Shown: positions 7,886-15,314 of the stretch, in pieces
How the letters are laid out: each line of letters opens with the position of its first letter
Numbering within the stretch: the stretch's first letter is position 1
Source of the DNA: a virus
Length of the DNA: 64,000 nucleotides
Direction: 5' to 3' (one strand)
IMG/VR virus record: IMGVR_UViG_3300042935_001018
Span: 47,528-111,527 of that record
Notes under the pieces: generated by a model
What the model was told of the DNA's origin: nothing
What the model saw: the letters and a program-made list of their open reading frames with translations, nothing else
The model's database searches: none
Translations under genes and position numbers: made by a program

Positions 7886-8684
7886 TTGCAAACCATCTAA
7901 AGCGTGAAACATTATGACGAATGACCTCCATTTGCTTCTCCGTAACTTCGGAGTTAATCATGGTAAAGAGCTTCTGAGATTCTTTATTCCACAGTCCTTG
8001 GTCTTTGTAGTAAATCTCCTTCAGTCCGTGAACCACAGGATTGGAAGTATCTAGGGAGTAAATCCAATCGTACTTAGCCTCTCGGTAGAATTGAAACTCT
8101 TGAGGTAGTCCGCAACCTAAAAGGTGGTGAGGTACGTCAGGATTAATAACTCCGTCTTTAAGCATTCGACCTAGCAACTGTACCCGGCCTAGCATCCAGC
8201 TAACGTATTTGTTAGGATGAGGGAATTTCTCTTGGAAATAACTGTAATCGAAAGAGATTGCCACCATATCTACTTCGGCTATACTGACCATGTATTCGTA
8301 GCAATTGACTATCTGAGAGTAAGTCTTTCCCTGTACTACTCCAATCTTCTTACATTCTGCAGGAACTTTATCAGCATAGTGTATATTCCATTCTGCCATA
8401 TTAGACATAGTCTTCTCTACATTCTCTAACGAGTCAGGAACGATGTACCAGGTTGGCTTAAGTTCGTTAATCCAGTAAGCAAAACGATTAGCATCAAAAG
8501 CTTCTTCTAACTCAAAAATAGAATTATCTAGAATAACTTCTCGGCCGGCTGCCAGAGCATCCTTAAACTTCTGAAGGTATTCAGGATCCTCTTCAAAGAG
8601 GTGAACTAGAGCGTAGTCGTAGTCGGTAAGTTCTTGAATCTCTTTAAAAATAGCTTTTGGAGACTCATGGGCAATTTTAATCAT
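7854..8684 (-). CDS. dpdA: DpdA-like DNA guanine transglycosylase
   Basis: 276 residues, related to tRNA-guanine transglycosylases but shorter and lacking the zinc-cysteine cluster. Likely TGT-equivalent elements in order: ILDNSIFE (Asp53, first catalytic aspartate region), VPDSL at 83-87, GVVQGKT at 115-121 (base-binding Gln-Gly), HLLGCGLP at 187-194 and YSLDTSNPV at 209-217 with Asp212 as the likely nucleophile. DpdA enzymes swap guanine in DNA for a 7-deazaguanine base. Its ATG overlaps the preceding small gene by 8 bases and its end overlaps the formyltransferase. Residue roles are assigned by analogy with the TGT fold; the subfamily is not determined. Confidence 0.85.
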   Translation of the reverse strand: MIKIAHESPKAIFKEIQELTDYDYALVHLFEEDPEYLQKFKDALAAGREVILDNSIFELEEAFDANRFAYWINELKPTWYIVPDSLENVEKTMSNMAEWNIHYADKVPAECKKIGVVQGKTYSQIVNCYEYMVSIAEVDMVAISFDYSYFQEKFPHPNKYVSWMLGRVQLLGRMLKDGVINPDVPHHLLGCGLPQEFQFYREAKYDWIYSLDTSNPVVHGLKEIYYKDQGLWNKESQKLFTMINSEVTEKQMEVIRHNVSRFRWFANGNAPVGNIL

Positions 8685-8865
8685 TTATCTTGCTAATTAC
8701 TGTGTTGAGGTCTTGCATTACTTCTTCAAGTCTCTTCATACTAGCATCTACATCCTGGGCAGTTTTCATCTGAAGAGCTTCGTCTACAAAGATAAGAGGT
8801 ACAATCCATTGCTGCAACTCTTCTGAGAAGGTTTTATTTTGATCGATTAGCTGCTGGGGTGTCAT
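8677..8865 (-). CDS. Small helical hypothetical protein (62 aa)
   Basis: Coupled at both ends: its ATG overlaps the MazG-like gene stop (ATGA) and its stop overlaps dpdA by 8 bases. The product is acidic and predicted helical (MKRLEEVMQDLNTVISKIND), possibly a coiled coil. No family is recognised. Its position directly before dpdA makes an accessory role in base modification possible, but nothing in the sequence shows it. Confidence 0.7.
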   Translation of the reverse strand: MTPQQLIDQNKTFSEELQQWIVPLIFVDEALQMKTAQDVDASMKRLEEVMQDLNTVISKIND

Positions 8866-9356
8866 TGCTTGGAGTTTTTAATTTCTTCTTCGGTAAAAAA
8901 TTGCTCTAGGTTAGGAGCAAAGTAATTGATTGACTTCATTACCTTATCGTCCGATTCACGGTATACAACCCATCGATCTCCCACCTGGCGAGTGTAACAA
9001 GTACCATGGTCTTTATAATGAGCATCGATAGTTTCCATTGCTTCATCGTAGGTCTCACAGCTCTTAGACATATTCGATGCCTGTACCTCAGCGTAAGCTG
9101 CCTCTAACTTATCTTTGAGGCCAAAGACCATAGTAGCATTGCCCACGGCAACATACAGGAGATCACAAATAGCATCCAACACTTCCACGATGTCTTTATT
9201 TTCGATTGCTTCGGCGAGTTCATCGGTTTCTTCTTTAATAAAGTTAACAACAAAGTCTGTAAGCTTCTTATCATTAGGAATGATAGGGGTGTAGTTATTC
9301 GGCTTACCGAAGGTAGAATTAAATAGTTCTACTTCGTCAACAAATTTTACTTGCAT
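8862..9356 (-). CDS. MazG / PRA-PH-like nucleotide pyrophosphohydrolase
   Basis: 164 residues. The N-terminal two-thirds carry the all-alpha NTP pyrophosphatase pattern: an EETDELAEAI segment near 43-52 supplies the first acidic metal ligands and EVLDAICDLLYVAVG around 60-74 the second. This fold hydrolyses (d)NTPs or phosphoribosyl-ATP to monophosphates. The last 60 residues look like a separate small domain. It overlaps folE by 10 bases upstream. In this operon it could tune nucleotide pools, such as removing unwanted dGTP or modified triphosphates; that is inference. Confidence 0.8.
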   Translation of the reverse strand: MQVKFVDEVELFNSTFGKPNNYTPIIPNDKKLTDFVVNFIKEETDELAEAIENKDIVEVLDAICDLLYVAVGNATMVFGLKDKLEAAYAEVQASNMSKSCETYDEAMETIDAHYKDHGTCYTRQVGDRWVVYRESDDKVMKSINYFAPNLEQFFTEEEIKNSKQ

Positions 9357-10057
9357 GCGTATCCTTTTACAAATTCATAAAACTCTGCACGGGCTGAATC
9401 TTCTTCAAGGAAGCTGCCTGAAAGCTTTGATGTTTTCATTGATGCACCGGCGTGCTTGGTGCCTCGGCATGATACACAGTTATGACCTGCCTCAATCATT
9501 ACAGCTACTCCAAGGTTACCTTCACACACAGTATCAACTGCGTTATGGATAGCAACAGTAAGCTGCTCCTGAATAGCTCCTCGACGGCCGAAATGCTCTA
9601 CAATACGATTCAGTTTAGAAAGCCCGATTACCTTTCCGTCCTTAGAGGGGATGTAGCCGATATGAACTCGACCGGTAATGGTCTGATGGTGATGTGAACA
9701 CATCGAAGTCAAAGGAATATTTCCTTCAAATACAATGCCGTCGTAACCATCTGAAGGGAAGGCTGTGATAGCAGGCATAGGATTGAATCGGCCGTACCAT
9801 AAATCGTTTACATAAGCTTTTGCTACACGACGTGGAGTATCTGAAGAGTTAGGATCGTTCTTCCAATCAACTCCTAATGCATCGAGAAACTCACCGAATG
9901 CTTTAGCTGCTCTTTCAATAATAACGTATTTCTCTTGTTCGGTAAGAGAGATATCGTTCATCTTATGCATGTTAAATTTCTCTGCCAGTTGAGAGGAAAT
10001 ACCGTTGGCAAAGCCGGCTTGAGCTAACTCTACATCATAACGTTTTTTATCTGCCAT
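9347..10057 (-). CDS. folE: GTP cyclohydrolase I
   Basis: Converts GTP to dihydroneopterin triphosphate, the first step of both folate and 7-deazaguanine synthesis. At 236 residues it is of normal length. Zinc ligands are recognisable in SMCSHHHQT (Cys and His) and in HNCVSCRGTKH, and the segment GLSKLNRIVEHFGRR is the conserved substrate-binding helix. It has its own Bacteroidota-type promoter and a hairpin-bearing leader shared with another gene at 19.3 kb. With QueD, QueE and QueC encoded elsewhere in the window, the pathway from GTP to preQ0 is complete. Confidence 0.96.
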   Translation of the reverse strand: MADKKRYDVELAQAGFANGISSQLAEKFNMHKMNDISLTEQEKYVIIERAAKAFGEFLDALGVDWKNDPNSSDTPRRVAKAYVNDLWYGRFNPMPAITAFPSDGYDGIVFEGNIPLTSMCSHHHQTITGRVHIGYIPSKDGKVIGLSKLNRIVEHFGRRGAIQEQLTVAIHNAVDTVCEGNLGVAVMIEAGHNCVSCRGTKHAGASMKTSKLSGSFLEEDSARAEFYEFVKGYACK

Positions 10058-10090
10058 ATAATTGTTTTTTTAAGGTGGTGCTTCGAACAC
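10058..10090 (-). promoter_or_regulatory. 5' leader hairpin of folE, shared with the 19.26-kb gene
   Basis: The plus strand shares an identical 20-base block (tgtttttttaaggtggtgct, 10063..10082) with the leader at 19.26 kb. On the minus strand it reads as a hairpin AGGTG...CACCT followed by seven A residues and the ATG. The predicted transcript would begin almost exactly at the hairpin. Confidence 0.6.
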
Positions 10091-10096
10091 CTTTGT

Positions 10097-10128
10097 TTAA
10101 TATACGAAAACTTCTCTTACAGAGCAAA
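10097..10128 (-). promoter_or_regulatory. Bacteroidota-type promoter for folE
   Basis: Minus-strand TTTG (10128..10125), 20 bases, TATATTAA (10104..10097). The upstream element lies in the last codons of the phosphoribosyltransferase gene. Confidence 0.75.
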
Positions 10129-10629
10129 TACTCCATTGAGATTTCTTGAATAACCTTTTTCGTCATCCATTCCAAATCCTACTACCCATTCATCCTTGAT
10201 GGTGAATGCATGGTACTTGTAGAAGGCTTGATCCGGGATTGGAGAGGTTTCTCTACGGAGTAGAGTTACAATTGAGATAGAGGCGGGCTTTTTTACCTCT
10301 AGGTACTCAATTAATGCTTTCATAGTAGAGCCGGTATCGTAGATATCGTCTACCAGGTACACGTGCTTTCCTCTGATAGGAGTCTCGAGATCTTTAATAA
10401 TCTTAATATCTCCTTGCTTGAACTGGGCTGTGTAGCTTTTAACTCTCATGAAGTCACATTCCACATCAATGCCCATATTGCGTACCAGGTCTGCATAGAA
10501 CATAAATGCTCCGTTCAACAGTCCTACCATTACAACGGGAGTTTTGTCTCCTTGGTGTTCAGCTGAAATCTTCTTGGCAAGGATTTTAGTCTGGATTTCG
10601 ATCTCTTTAATATCAAATAGACTTTGCAT
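10117..10629 (-). CDS. hpt: Hypoxanthine/guanine phosphoribosyltransferase
   Basis: 170 residues, type I phosphoribosyltransferase fold. The PRPP-binding loop VYLVDDIYDTGST is at about 90-102, the N-terminal GLLNGAFMFYADLVR supplies the second PRPP contact, and the C-terminal KDEWVVGFGMDD matches the purine-binding KxxxxVGYGLD motif of HPRT. It joins free guanine or hypoxanthine to PRPP. This is unusual cargo for a phage. A plausible role is recycling guanine released by DpdA into GMP, and so into GTP for FolE. The gene overlaps the thioesterase by 17 bases. Confidence 0.93.
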   Translation of the reverse strand: MQSLFDIKEIEIQTKILAKKISAEHQGDKTPVVMVGLLNGAFMFYADLVRNMGIDVECDFMRVKSYTAQFKQGDIKIIKDLETPIRGKHVYLVDDIYDTGSTMKALIEYLEVKKPASISIVTLLRRETSPIPDQAFYKYHAFTIKDEWVVGFGMDDEKGYSRNLNGVFAL

Positions 10630-11020
10630 CTAAATACTTTTTTAAATTTTCTCTTACTGTATCTGAAATTGGAATAGCACTTCCTTCTTCGTCAATGCGG
10701 ACAAAGGTAATGTTGGTACTCAGCACTACATCCTCACCGTGGGTGTAGACGTTAAAGCTTCTTCCTTCCAGGTAAAGCGTTACGCTAGTAGTGCCGATAT
10801 GTAGGGTATCCCCGTATATCTTTAGCAGAGACCCTTCCTTTGCAGGCTTCTTAAACACACACTTATCAATGCAGACGGTAACCATTCTGCGATTGTGACA
10901 CACCTCCATTGCATAAGAGGCTGCTGCCGCATCGATCCAGGCCATAAGCTTTCCACCGAAGAGATTTCCGTGGAAGCCTAGGTCTGATTTCTTGATCGGG
11001 TGGGTGTTGATTAGTTGCAC
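10613..11020 (-). CDS. Hotdog-fold acyl-CoA thioesterase (YciA/BFIT type)
   Basis: 135 residues. GNLFGGKLMAWIDAAAASYA at about 19-38 is the hotdog signature, with the Gly-Gly and Asp (WID) typical of YciA-like acyl-CoA thioesterases; a second conserved strand is VDKCVFKKP-like at about 51-59. The start is a GTG at 11020, which aligns with the usual N-terminus of the family (QLINTHPI...); no better ATG exists. It overlaps the neighbouring genes on both sides. Phages rarely carry such enzymes; remodelling of host acyl-CoA or lipid pools is possible but not shown. Confidence 0.88.
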   Translation of the reverse strand: MQLINTHPIKKSDLGFHGNLFGGKLMAWIDAAAASYAMEVCHNRRMVTVCIDKCVFKKPAKEGSLLKIYGDTLHIGTTSVTLYLEGRSFNVYTHGEDVVLSTNITFVRIDEEGSAIPISDTVRENLKKYLDAKSI

Positions 11021-11919
11021 AGTACTTTTTCTACTTCACCGTTACTGTACCTTACTACGTAAAGTCCTTTCAACCCTTCTGACTTATCTCCTACAATCCG
11101 GCCGTACCAATCATATACCAGGTACTGTGTCTGAGAATCTTTAATATTTTCTTCTATACCTATAGTAGAGGGAACTACCAGAAAAGTCCACTGTGCTCGT
11201 TGAATGCCAATGACCTGTCCATTTCGCATATCTTTAATTTCAAACCCTGTTGCGTATCTGCCAAGAGTACCAGGTACCCAGCTAATGCTGTCATTACTTA
11301 CATACATAGGAATCTCAGTATGAATTTGAGGTACGAATACTCCGTTAGCATAACCTGAATGCAGGTCTGTCTGCGTAATGGACGTATTATCCCAGGTATC
11401 AGGATTAACTAAGAATGCATTTGTTCCCCAGATCGGTTTCATTGTATTGCGAGTACCTGTCTGCTGGTTAATAATAAAAGGCAGTCTAACGTACGGAGTT
11501 GAGTTAAGTGCGATATGCCAGTAATCAGCTGAAATAATAAATTCTGAGTTCATAGAACTGGTAGAATTACTTAGCATGCCCCAGCAGCAGTTCCTATAAA
11601 TAAACCGGTACTTATTAGAATCTAGATCCAGGTACTCTGAAGTATAGTTGGTAAGGATGTGTCCTTGGAAGGTCGCAGAGGTAGTTTTAGAGAGTGAGAT
11701 AGCTCCGTTTTGAACGTACCATCCTACCGAGTTCATCTCCCACTTCTCAACATTGATTGAGTTTGGCATTGGAAACCCTTGAGCATCCGAGACCAGCCAT
11801 ACTCCTACAGAGGTAGAATCTTTACTGGTTTGAAATACTCCTATACCGCCTCCTAGGAGGTGTGATGCACTTGAGGTAAACCCTAATACTAGGGTTAGTA
11901 GAATTAGTAATTTTTTCAT
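11011..11919 (-). CDS. Secreted protein with a T9SS-like C-terminal sorting domain
   Basis: The frame opens upstream, but the ATG at 11919 (MKKLLILLTLVLGF) gives a clean signal peptide and overlaps the nuclease stop as ATGA; 302 residues result. The mature N-terminus begins ASHLLGGGI, a start seen in secreted Bacteroidota proteins. The C-terminal 40 residues (YLVYDWYGRIVGD ... GLKGLYVVRYSNGE ... KVL) resemble the type A sorting domain of type IX secretion cargo. The middle is beta-rich with a paired cysteine (NCCWG). If exported, it would reach the host surface or medium; receptor masking is one idea. No enzymatic motif is seen. Confidence 0.7.
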   Translation of the reverse strand: MKKLLILLTLVLGFTSSASHLLGGGIGVFQTSKDSTSVGVWLVSDAQGFPMPNSINVEKWEMNSVGWYVQNGAISLSKTTSATFQGHILTNYTSEYLDLDSNKYRFIYRNCCWGMLSNSTSSMNSEFIISADYWHIALNSTPYVRLPFIINQQTGTRNTMKPIWGTNAFLVNPDTWDNTSITQTDLHSGYANGVFVPQIHTEIPMYVSNDSISWVPGTLGRYATGFEIKDMRNGQVIGIQRAQWTFLVVPSTIGIEENIKDSQTQYLVYDWYGRIVGDKSEGLKGLYVVRYSNGEVEKVLCN

Positions 11920-12509
11920 TGGATAACGTTTTTGCAAGTACATTTAAAAGCCTCCAAGTCCGAAGTAGACGGGGCTACGTTCTTAAAATAGTAACATTCT
12001 CTCTTATTTCCAACTTTTATTTCCTTATAGTACCCTAAAGGTATAGCAGCACCGGTTGTAACTCTAACAGGAGTAGTAGGGTATTCAACTCGGATAAAAA
12101 CTCGTACTGGTCCTGATGTAGCTAATTCTCTTTCTCTTACTTCGAGTTTTTTCCAAACTCCTCTATTTAGACTTTGTTGTTGAAGGCTAGAATTGACATA
12201 GGTGAAAGTACCGTATAGCATATCACGATTGCAATTAAAAGATGCCGCGGGGGCCATGTGCCCTTTATCCCATTCGTTTGCTTCATAGTCTTTGTGATCT
12301 GAGGTGTGAATCTTTTTCTCCTTGTAGAACTCCATACCCGATCTTGAAGCTGTGCCGGTCGGACAAAGCACTGTATAACGTATCGAACGAGGTCCTTCTA
12401 GGGTTTCGGAGTAGTTAACAATAAAATTGTTGTTATTAAAGTAAACACTATCACGGAGCTGTCCAAACAGCGAGATAGGAAATAAAAATAGTAGTATTAG
12501 TTTTTTCAT
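11916..12509 (-). CDS. Secreted DNA/RNA non-specific endonuclease (NUC1 family)
   Basis: 197 residues. The N-terminal 16 (MKKLILLFLFPISLFG) form a signal peptide. The active-site motif DKGHMAPAASF at 81-91 corresponds to the DRGH motif, with the general-base His84; downstream Asn106, Asn115 and Glu123 in YVNSSLQQQSLNRG and VWKKLE match the metal-binding helix of the family. The enzyme would cut DNA and RNA outside the cytoplasm. It forms a translationally coupled pair with the T9SS-like protein, so both may act in the periplasm or outside. It could degrade extracellular DNA, or incoming DNA of competing phages; this is inference. Confidence 0.9.
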   Translation of the reverse strand: MKKLILLFLFPISLFGQLRDSVYFNNNNFIVNYSETLEGPRSIRYTVLCPTGTASRSGMEFYKEKKIHTSDHKDYEANEWDKGHMAPAASFNCNRDMLYGTFTYVNSSLQQQSLNRGVWKKLEVRERELATSGPVRVFIRVEYPTTPVRVTTGAAIPLGYYKEIKVGNKRECYYFKNVAPSTSDLEAFKCTCKNVIQ

Positions 12510-12511
12510 AA

Positions 12512-13507
12512 TTAATTTGATAAAGGTGCTTTAATTGGGTCGTGGTGAATATAATTTTTTAGTTCTACCGATACACTACCTTCCAACAAATTTAGTTCTG
12601 TTATCTCTACTGTAGGTAATGTCATTGGCTTTCTAGTGATTTGTTCTTTTGCTTGTTCAATGTGATTTGAATACAAATGAACATCTCCTAAATTACCAAT
12701 CAATTCGTCAGGTACCATGTTTACTTCTTTAGCAATCATTTCAAGCAATAGTCCGTAAGAGGCAATATTGAAAGGTAAACCTAAGAATGTATCTACTGAA
12801 CGTTGATTCCACATTAAAGAGATTGCTCTACGAGGAATACCGTAAGCATCCATATGCTCGTGAAAATAATCGCTACTTTGATTCATGGGAATTCTATCAC
12901 CATTATAAATGTCAATTCGCTCATCCAAATGTAATTCACGAGTATAGACTTGAAATCCATAATGACAAGGCGGAAGAACCATTTGATGCTGATAGGATGG
13001 ATTCCAAGCTGTAACCATTAATCGTCTTGAGTCTGGGTTTGTTTTGAGGTCGTTAATTAGGTTTTGGATTTGGTCTATACCACCCCATTCCTCTTCATCA
13101 AATGCTCTCCATTGCTTACCGTAAATTGGACCTAATTCACCCCACTTCTTAGCAAACTTATCATCAGTTTTGATTCGTTCAATGAAATGATTCAGATCTG
13201 AATGAGGTTCCCATGGTTGAACTTTACTTGAATAATTCTTATAAGCATCCCCAGTCCATATGTTACATCCATTCTCAACCAAATACTTGATATTGGTATC
13301 TCCTTTCAAAAACCATAGTAACTCAGTTACCATAGTCTTGAATGCCATTTTCTTGATAGTAAGCAAAGGATAACCTTCGGACATTTTATGTCTAATTTGA
13401 CGACCAAATACTGAGATAGTTCCAGTACCTGTTCTGTCTTCCTTTTTCACTCCGTTATCTAGGATGTCCTGTAGGAGTGCCTGGTATGCTTTATCTAAGT
13501 TGTTCAT
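12512..13507 (-). CDS. thyA: Thymidylate synthase
   Basis: Makes dTMP from dUMP with methylene-tetrahydrofolate. The ATG at 13507 (MNNLDKAYQALLQDIL) overlaps the HAD gene stop as TAATG and gives 331 residues. Signatures include EDRTGTGTISVFG near the N-terminus, the catalytic cysteine in VLPPCHYGFQVY, the RRAISLMWNQRS segment and FNIASYGLLLEM. The protein is longer than E. coli ThyA because of an insertion around the active-site helix region (RELHLDERIDIYNGD...), as in many phage enzymes. It supports DNA synthesis along with the ribonucleotide reductase. Confidence 0.97.
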   Translation of the reverse strand: MNNLDKAYQALLQDILDNGVKKEDRTGTGTISVFGRQIRHKMSEGYPLLTIKKMAFKTMVTELLWFLKGDTNIKYLVENGCNIWTGDAYKNYSSKVQPWEPHSDLNHFIERIKTDDKFAKKWGELGPIYGKQWRAFDEEEWGGIDQIQNLINDLKTNPDSRRLMVTAWNPSYQHQMVLPPCHYGFQVYTRELHLDERIDIYNGDRIPMNQSSDYFHEHMDAYGIPRRAISLMWNQRSVDTFLGLPFNIASYGLLLEMIAKEVNMVPDELIGNLGDVHLYSNHIEQAKEQITRKPMTLPTVEITELNLLEGSVSVELKNYIHHDPIKAPLSN

Positions 13508-13872
13508 TACTGAAAGGTTTGTATTCTTGCATCTACTTCTGTTAGTTCGGACCAAGTACCAAGATAGGTGATTGCTCTAACTTTCCTGTTATCAATCCAG
13601 ACATACTCCTGTCCATCTTTAATTCTAGGCTTGTCCATTACAAGCCCGTGGTACTTGAAACCGTGGCGGTGAAGCCACTCCTCTGTTACTGCTCTATCTT
13701 TGGATTCTCGGGCAGTAAAGAAAGTAATTACGCTACCTTCATCGTACCATTTATTGATAATATCCCTAGCATTGGGCAAAGGGTTAGCGGCCGGGTACAG
13801 GTGGCTTTCTTCGTTCTTGATATCATCGCAGATTGTACCGTCGATGTCAATTAAAAAAACTTTACTCAACAT
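13507..13872 (-). CDS. HAD-family phosphatase
   Basis: The ATG at 13872 (MLSKVFLIDIDGTICDD) gives 121 residues and places the HAD motif I (DIDGT) at the N-terminus, where it belongs; motif II is ITFFTARES and motif III/IV VWIDNRK. Such short cap-less HADs in phages act as nucleotidases or sugar-phosphate phosphatases. It overlaps the oxygenase gene by 11 bases and thyA by one base. Given the neighbouring sugar genes, a sugar-phosphate or nucleotide substrate is possible; the sequence does not decide. Confidence 0.88.
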   Translation of the reverse strand: MLSKVFLIDIDGTICDDIKNEESHLYPAANPLPNARDIINKWYDEGSVITFFTARESKDRAVTEEWLHRHGFKYHGLVMDKPRIKDGQEYVWIDNRKVRAITYLGTWSELTEVDARIQTFQ

Positions 13873-14536
13873 CAAAAAAGAAAATTTGAAAGAACCTGCT
13901 AGAAGGAATATCCCATCCAAAGTAATCATTACCGGAGTGAATAAGCTTTCCATCAAAAATAACAAGCCTGTTATAAACGTTACCAACTGTATCTACTCTC
14001 TCAAAAGGAGTAGGATCAACAAAGGTCTTTTGATTAAATGTGGCCAGTTCTTCCCCGGTACCCCAAGCAATCTCAGAACTATGTCTAACTTTAGTCTCCT
14101 TATGTCGGTAGAAGCTAGTACCGCTCTGGGGAGGAGCATCTGGAGTTAGATAGAGAACTGCAGCCCATTGCTGGCTATCGCAGTGAAATACCGTCTTAGT
14201 TCCTGCTTCACAGGCCTGGAAGCGTCCGTTAATACCTACATCGTACCAGCCGGTTCCTTCCGGGGTATGATCTAAAATCTTCTTGTTTGTAATTTTTTCA
14301 AACTGCTCTTTGAGTCCATCAAAAAGGAACTGCTTACGGGTTCTCCAACCCACTGCTCCTTCCCCCTCAAAGTATACTTGCGAGAGACCGTACTCCCTAA
14401 TTTGGTCGGGATTCTTATAAAAATTATCAACCACCCAGAATCGTGGATTCTGCTGAGGGTTGTGTTGTGCTAAATTTCCTGTAATGATTCCCCACTGTGA
14501 ATCCGGTTCAGCGTCGTATAAAGTATATTCGTCCAT
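13862..14536 (-). CDS. Putative 2-oxoglutarate/Fe(II)-dependent oxygenase (DUF6445-like)
   Basis: 224 residues with the order expected of a 2OG oxygenase: an iron-binding HxD in VFHCDSQQWAAVLYL, a distal His in KLIHSGNDYFG, and an arginine in SSRFFQIFFFDVE that would hold 2-oxoglutarate. The N-terminal FWVVDNFYKNPDQIREYGL segment is common in phage proteins of this class. It belongs to a run of sugar- and surface-related genes. Substrate unknown; hydroxylation of protein or a glycan is possible. Confidence 0.7.
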   Translation of the reverse strand: MDEYTLYDAEPDSQWGIITGNLAQHNPQQNPRFWVVDNFYKNPDQIREYGLSQVYFEGEGAVGWRTRKQFLFDGLKEQFEKITNKKILDHTPEGTGWYDVGINGRFQACEAGTKTVFHCDSQQWAAVLYLTPDAPPQSGTSFYRHKETKVRHSSEIAWGTGEELATFNQKTFVDPTPFERVDTVGNVYNRLVIFDGKLIHSGNDYFGWDIPSSRFFQIFFFDVE

Positions 14537-14537
14537 A

Positions 14538-15314
14538 TTAAAAGCCTAAATGTTTTTTGCGTACAAATTCTAAATCAAAAGTAGTTGTTGAGATAGGAGT
14601 TCCTTCTATATCAAAAGGTGTAGGTAGTGGGTTTACCCATCTCCAACCTTCACCCCACTTTTTAAACATATATTCAAAATTTATTTCGTTAACCTGATCT
14701 AATTTTGCTGCTAGTGCAGGTTCTCCTTTTTTGGTTTGACTTCCGTGTTCGTAGTAATCTACACCAGGGCCGTGGTAATAAATACTGTCTAGCTGCTTTA
14801 CTACTTTTATAGGCCTATGCACAAATCTCATAAAATAATCTGCATCTTCGCAGTAAGCTGGGGTTAAGTTTTCGTCAAAGAGTCCGTACTGCTGTACTAC
14901 CCAGTCTTTAATTAGGAATACATCCCAGCTCGGTAAATCAAAATCACCTGCTTTACCATGTACCATTCCTACTTCCGGGTCAGAAGCTTTCTCTGCCATC
15001 TCTTTTAAGAAGCCTGGTCCAAAAGCTACATCGTAGTTTACTATCAACCAGCTAGGAGAATTTATATAACTTTTTATAATAAGGTTAAATGCTCCAGGCA
15101 CACCTAGATTAGCAGGTAAGTGGCATACTGTAATTTTCTTAATAAACTTATGAGAGAGTTTAGCTAGATTGTCAAGCTCTTCTGTGATTTCTCCTCGACC
15201 GTTGTTATTAAAGATAACAAAGTTATCCACCGGGTAGTCTACACTAGCAATCAGCCGGTATAGCCAGTAGGGCGTGTTTACAATTGCTGTTCCTATTACT
15301 GGGATTGAATTCAT
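14538..15314 (-). CDS. Glycosyltransferase, GT-A fold (family 2-like)
   Basis: 258 residues. IPVIGTAIVNTPYWLYRLIASV at the start and FVIFNNNGRGE match the nucleotide-sugar binding half of GT2 enzymes; NLGVPGAFNLIIKSY and WLIVNYDVAFGPGFL show the typical xxD metal-binding area, and CEDADYFMRF is an ED-containing acceptor-side motif. It would transfer a sugar in the cytoplasm to a glycan, protein or DNA. It overlaps the methyltransferase gene by 4 bases. Confidence 0.85.
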   Translation of the reverse strand: MNSIPVIGTAIVNTPYWLYRLIASVDYPVDNFVIFNNNGRGEITEELDNLAKLSHKFIKKITVCHLPANLGVPGAFNLIIKSYINSPSWLIVNYDVAFGPGFLKEMAEKASDPEVGMVHGKAGDFDLPSWDVFLIKDWVVQQYGLFDENLTPAYCEDADYFMRFVHRPIKVVKQLDSIYYHGPGVDYYEHGSQTKKGEPALAAKLDQVNEINFEYMFKKWGEGWRWVNPLPTPFDIEGTPISTTTFDLEFVRKKHLGF

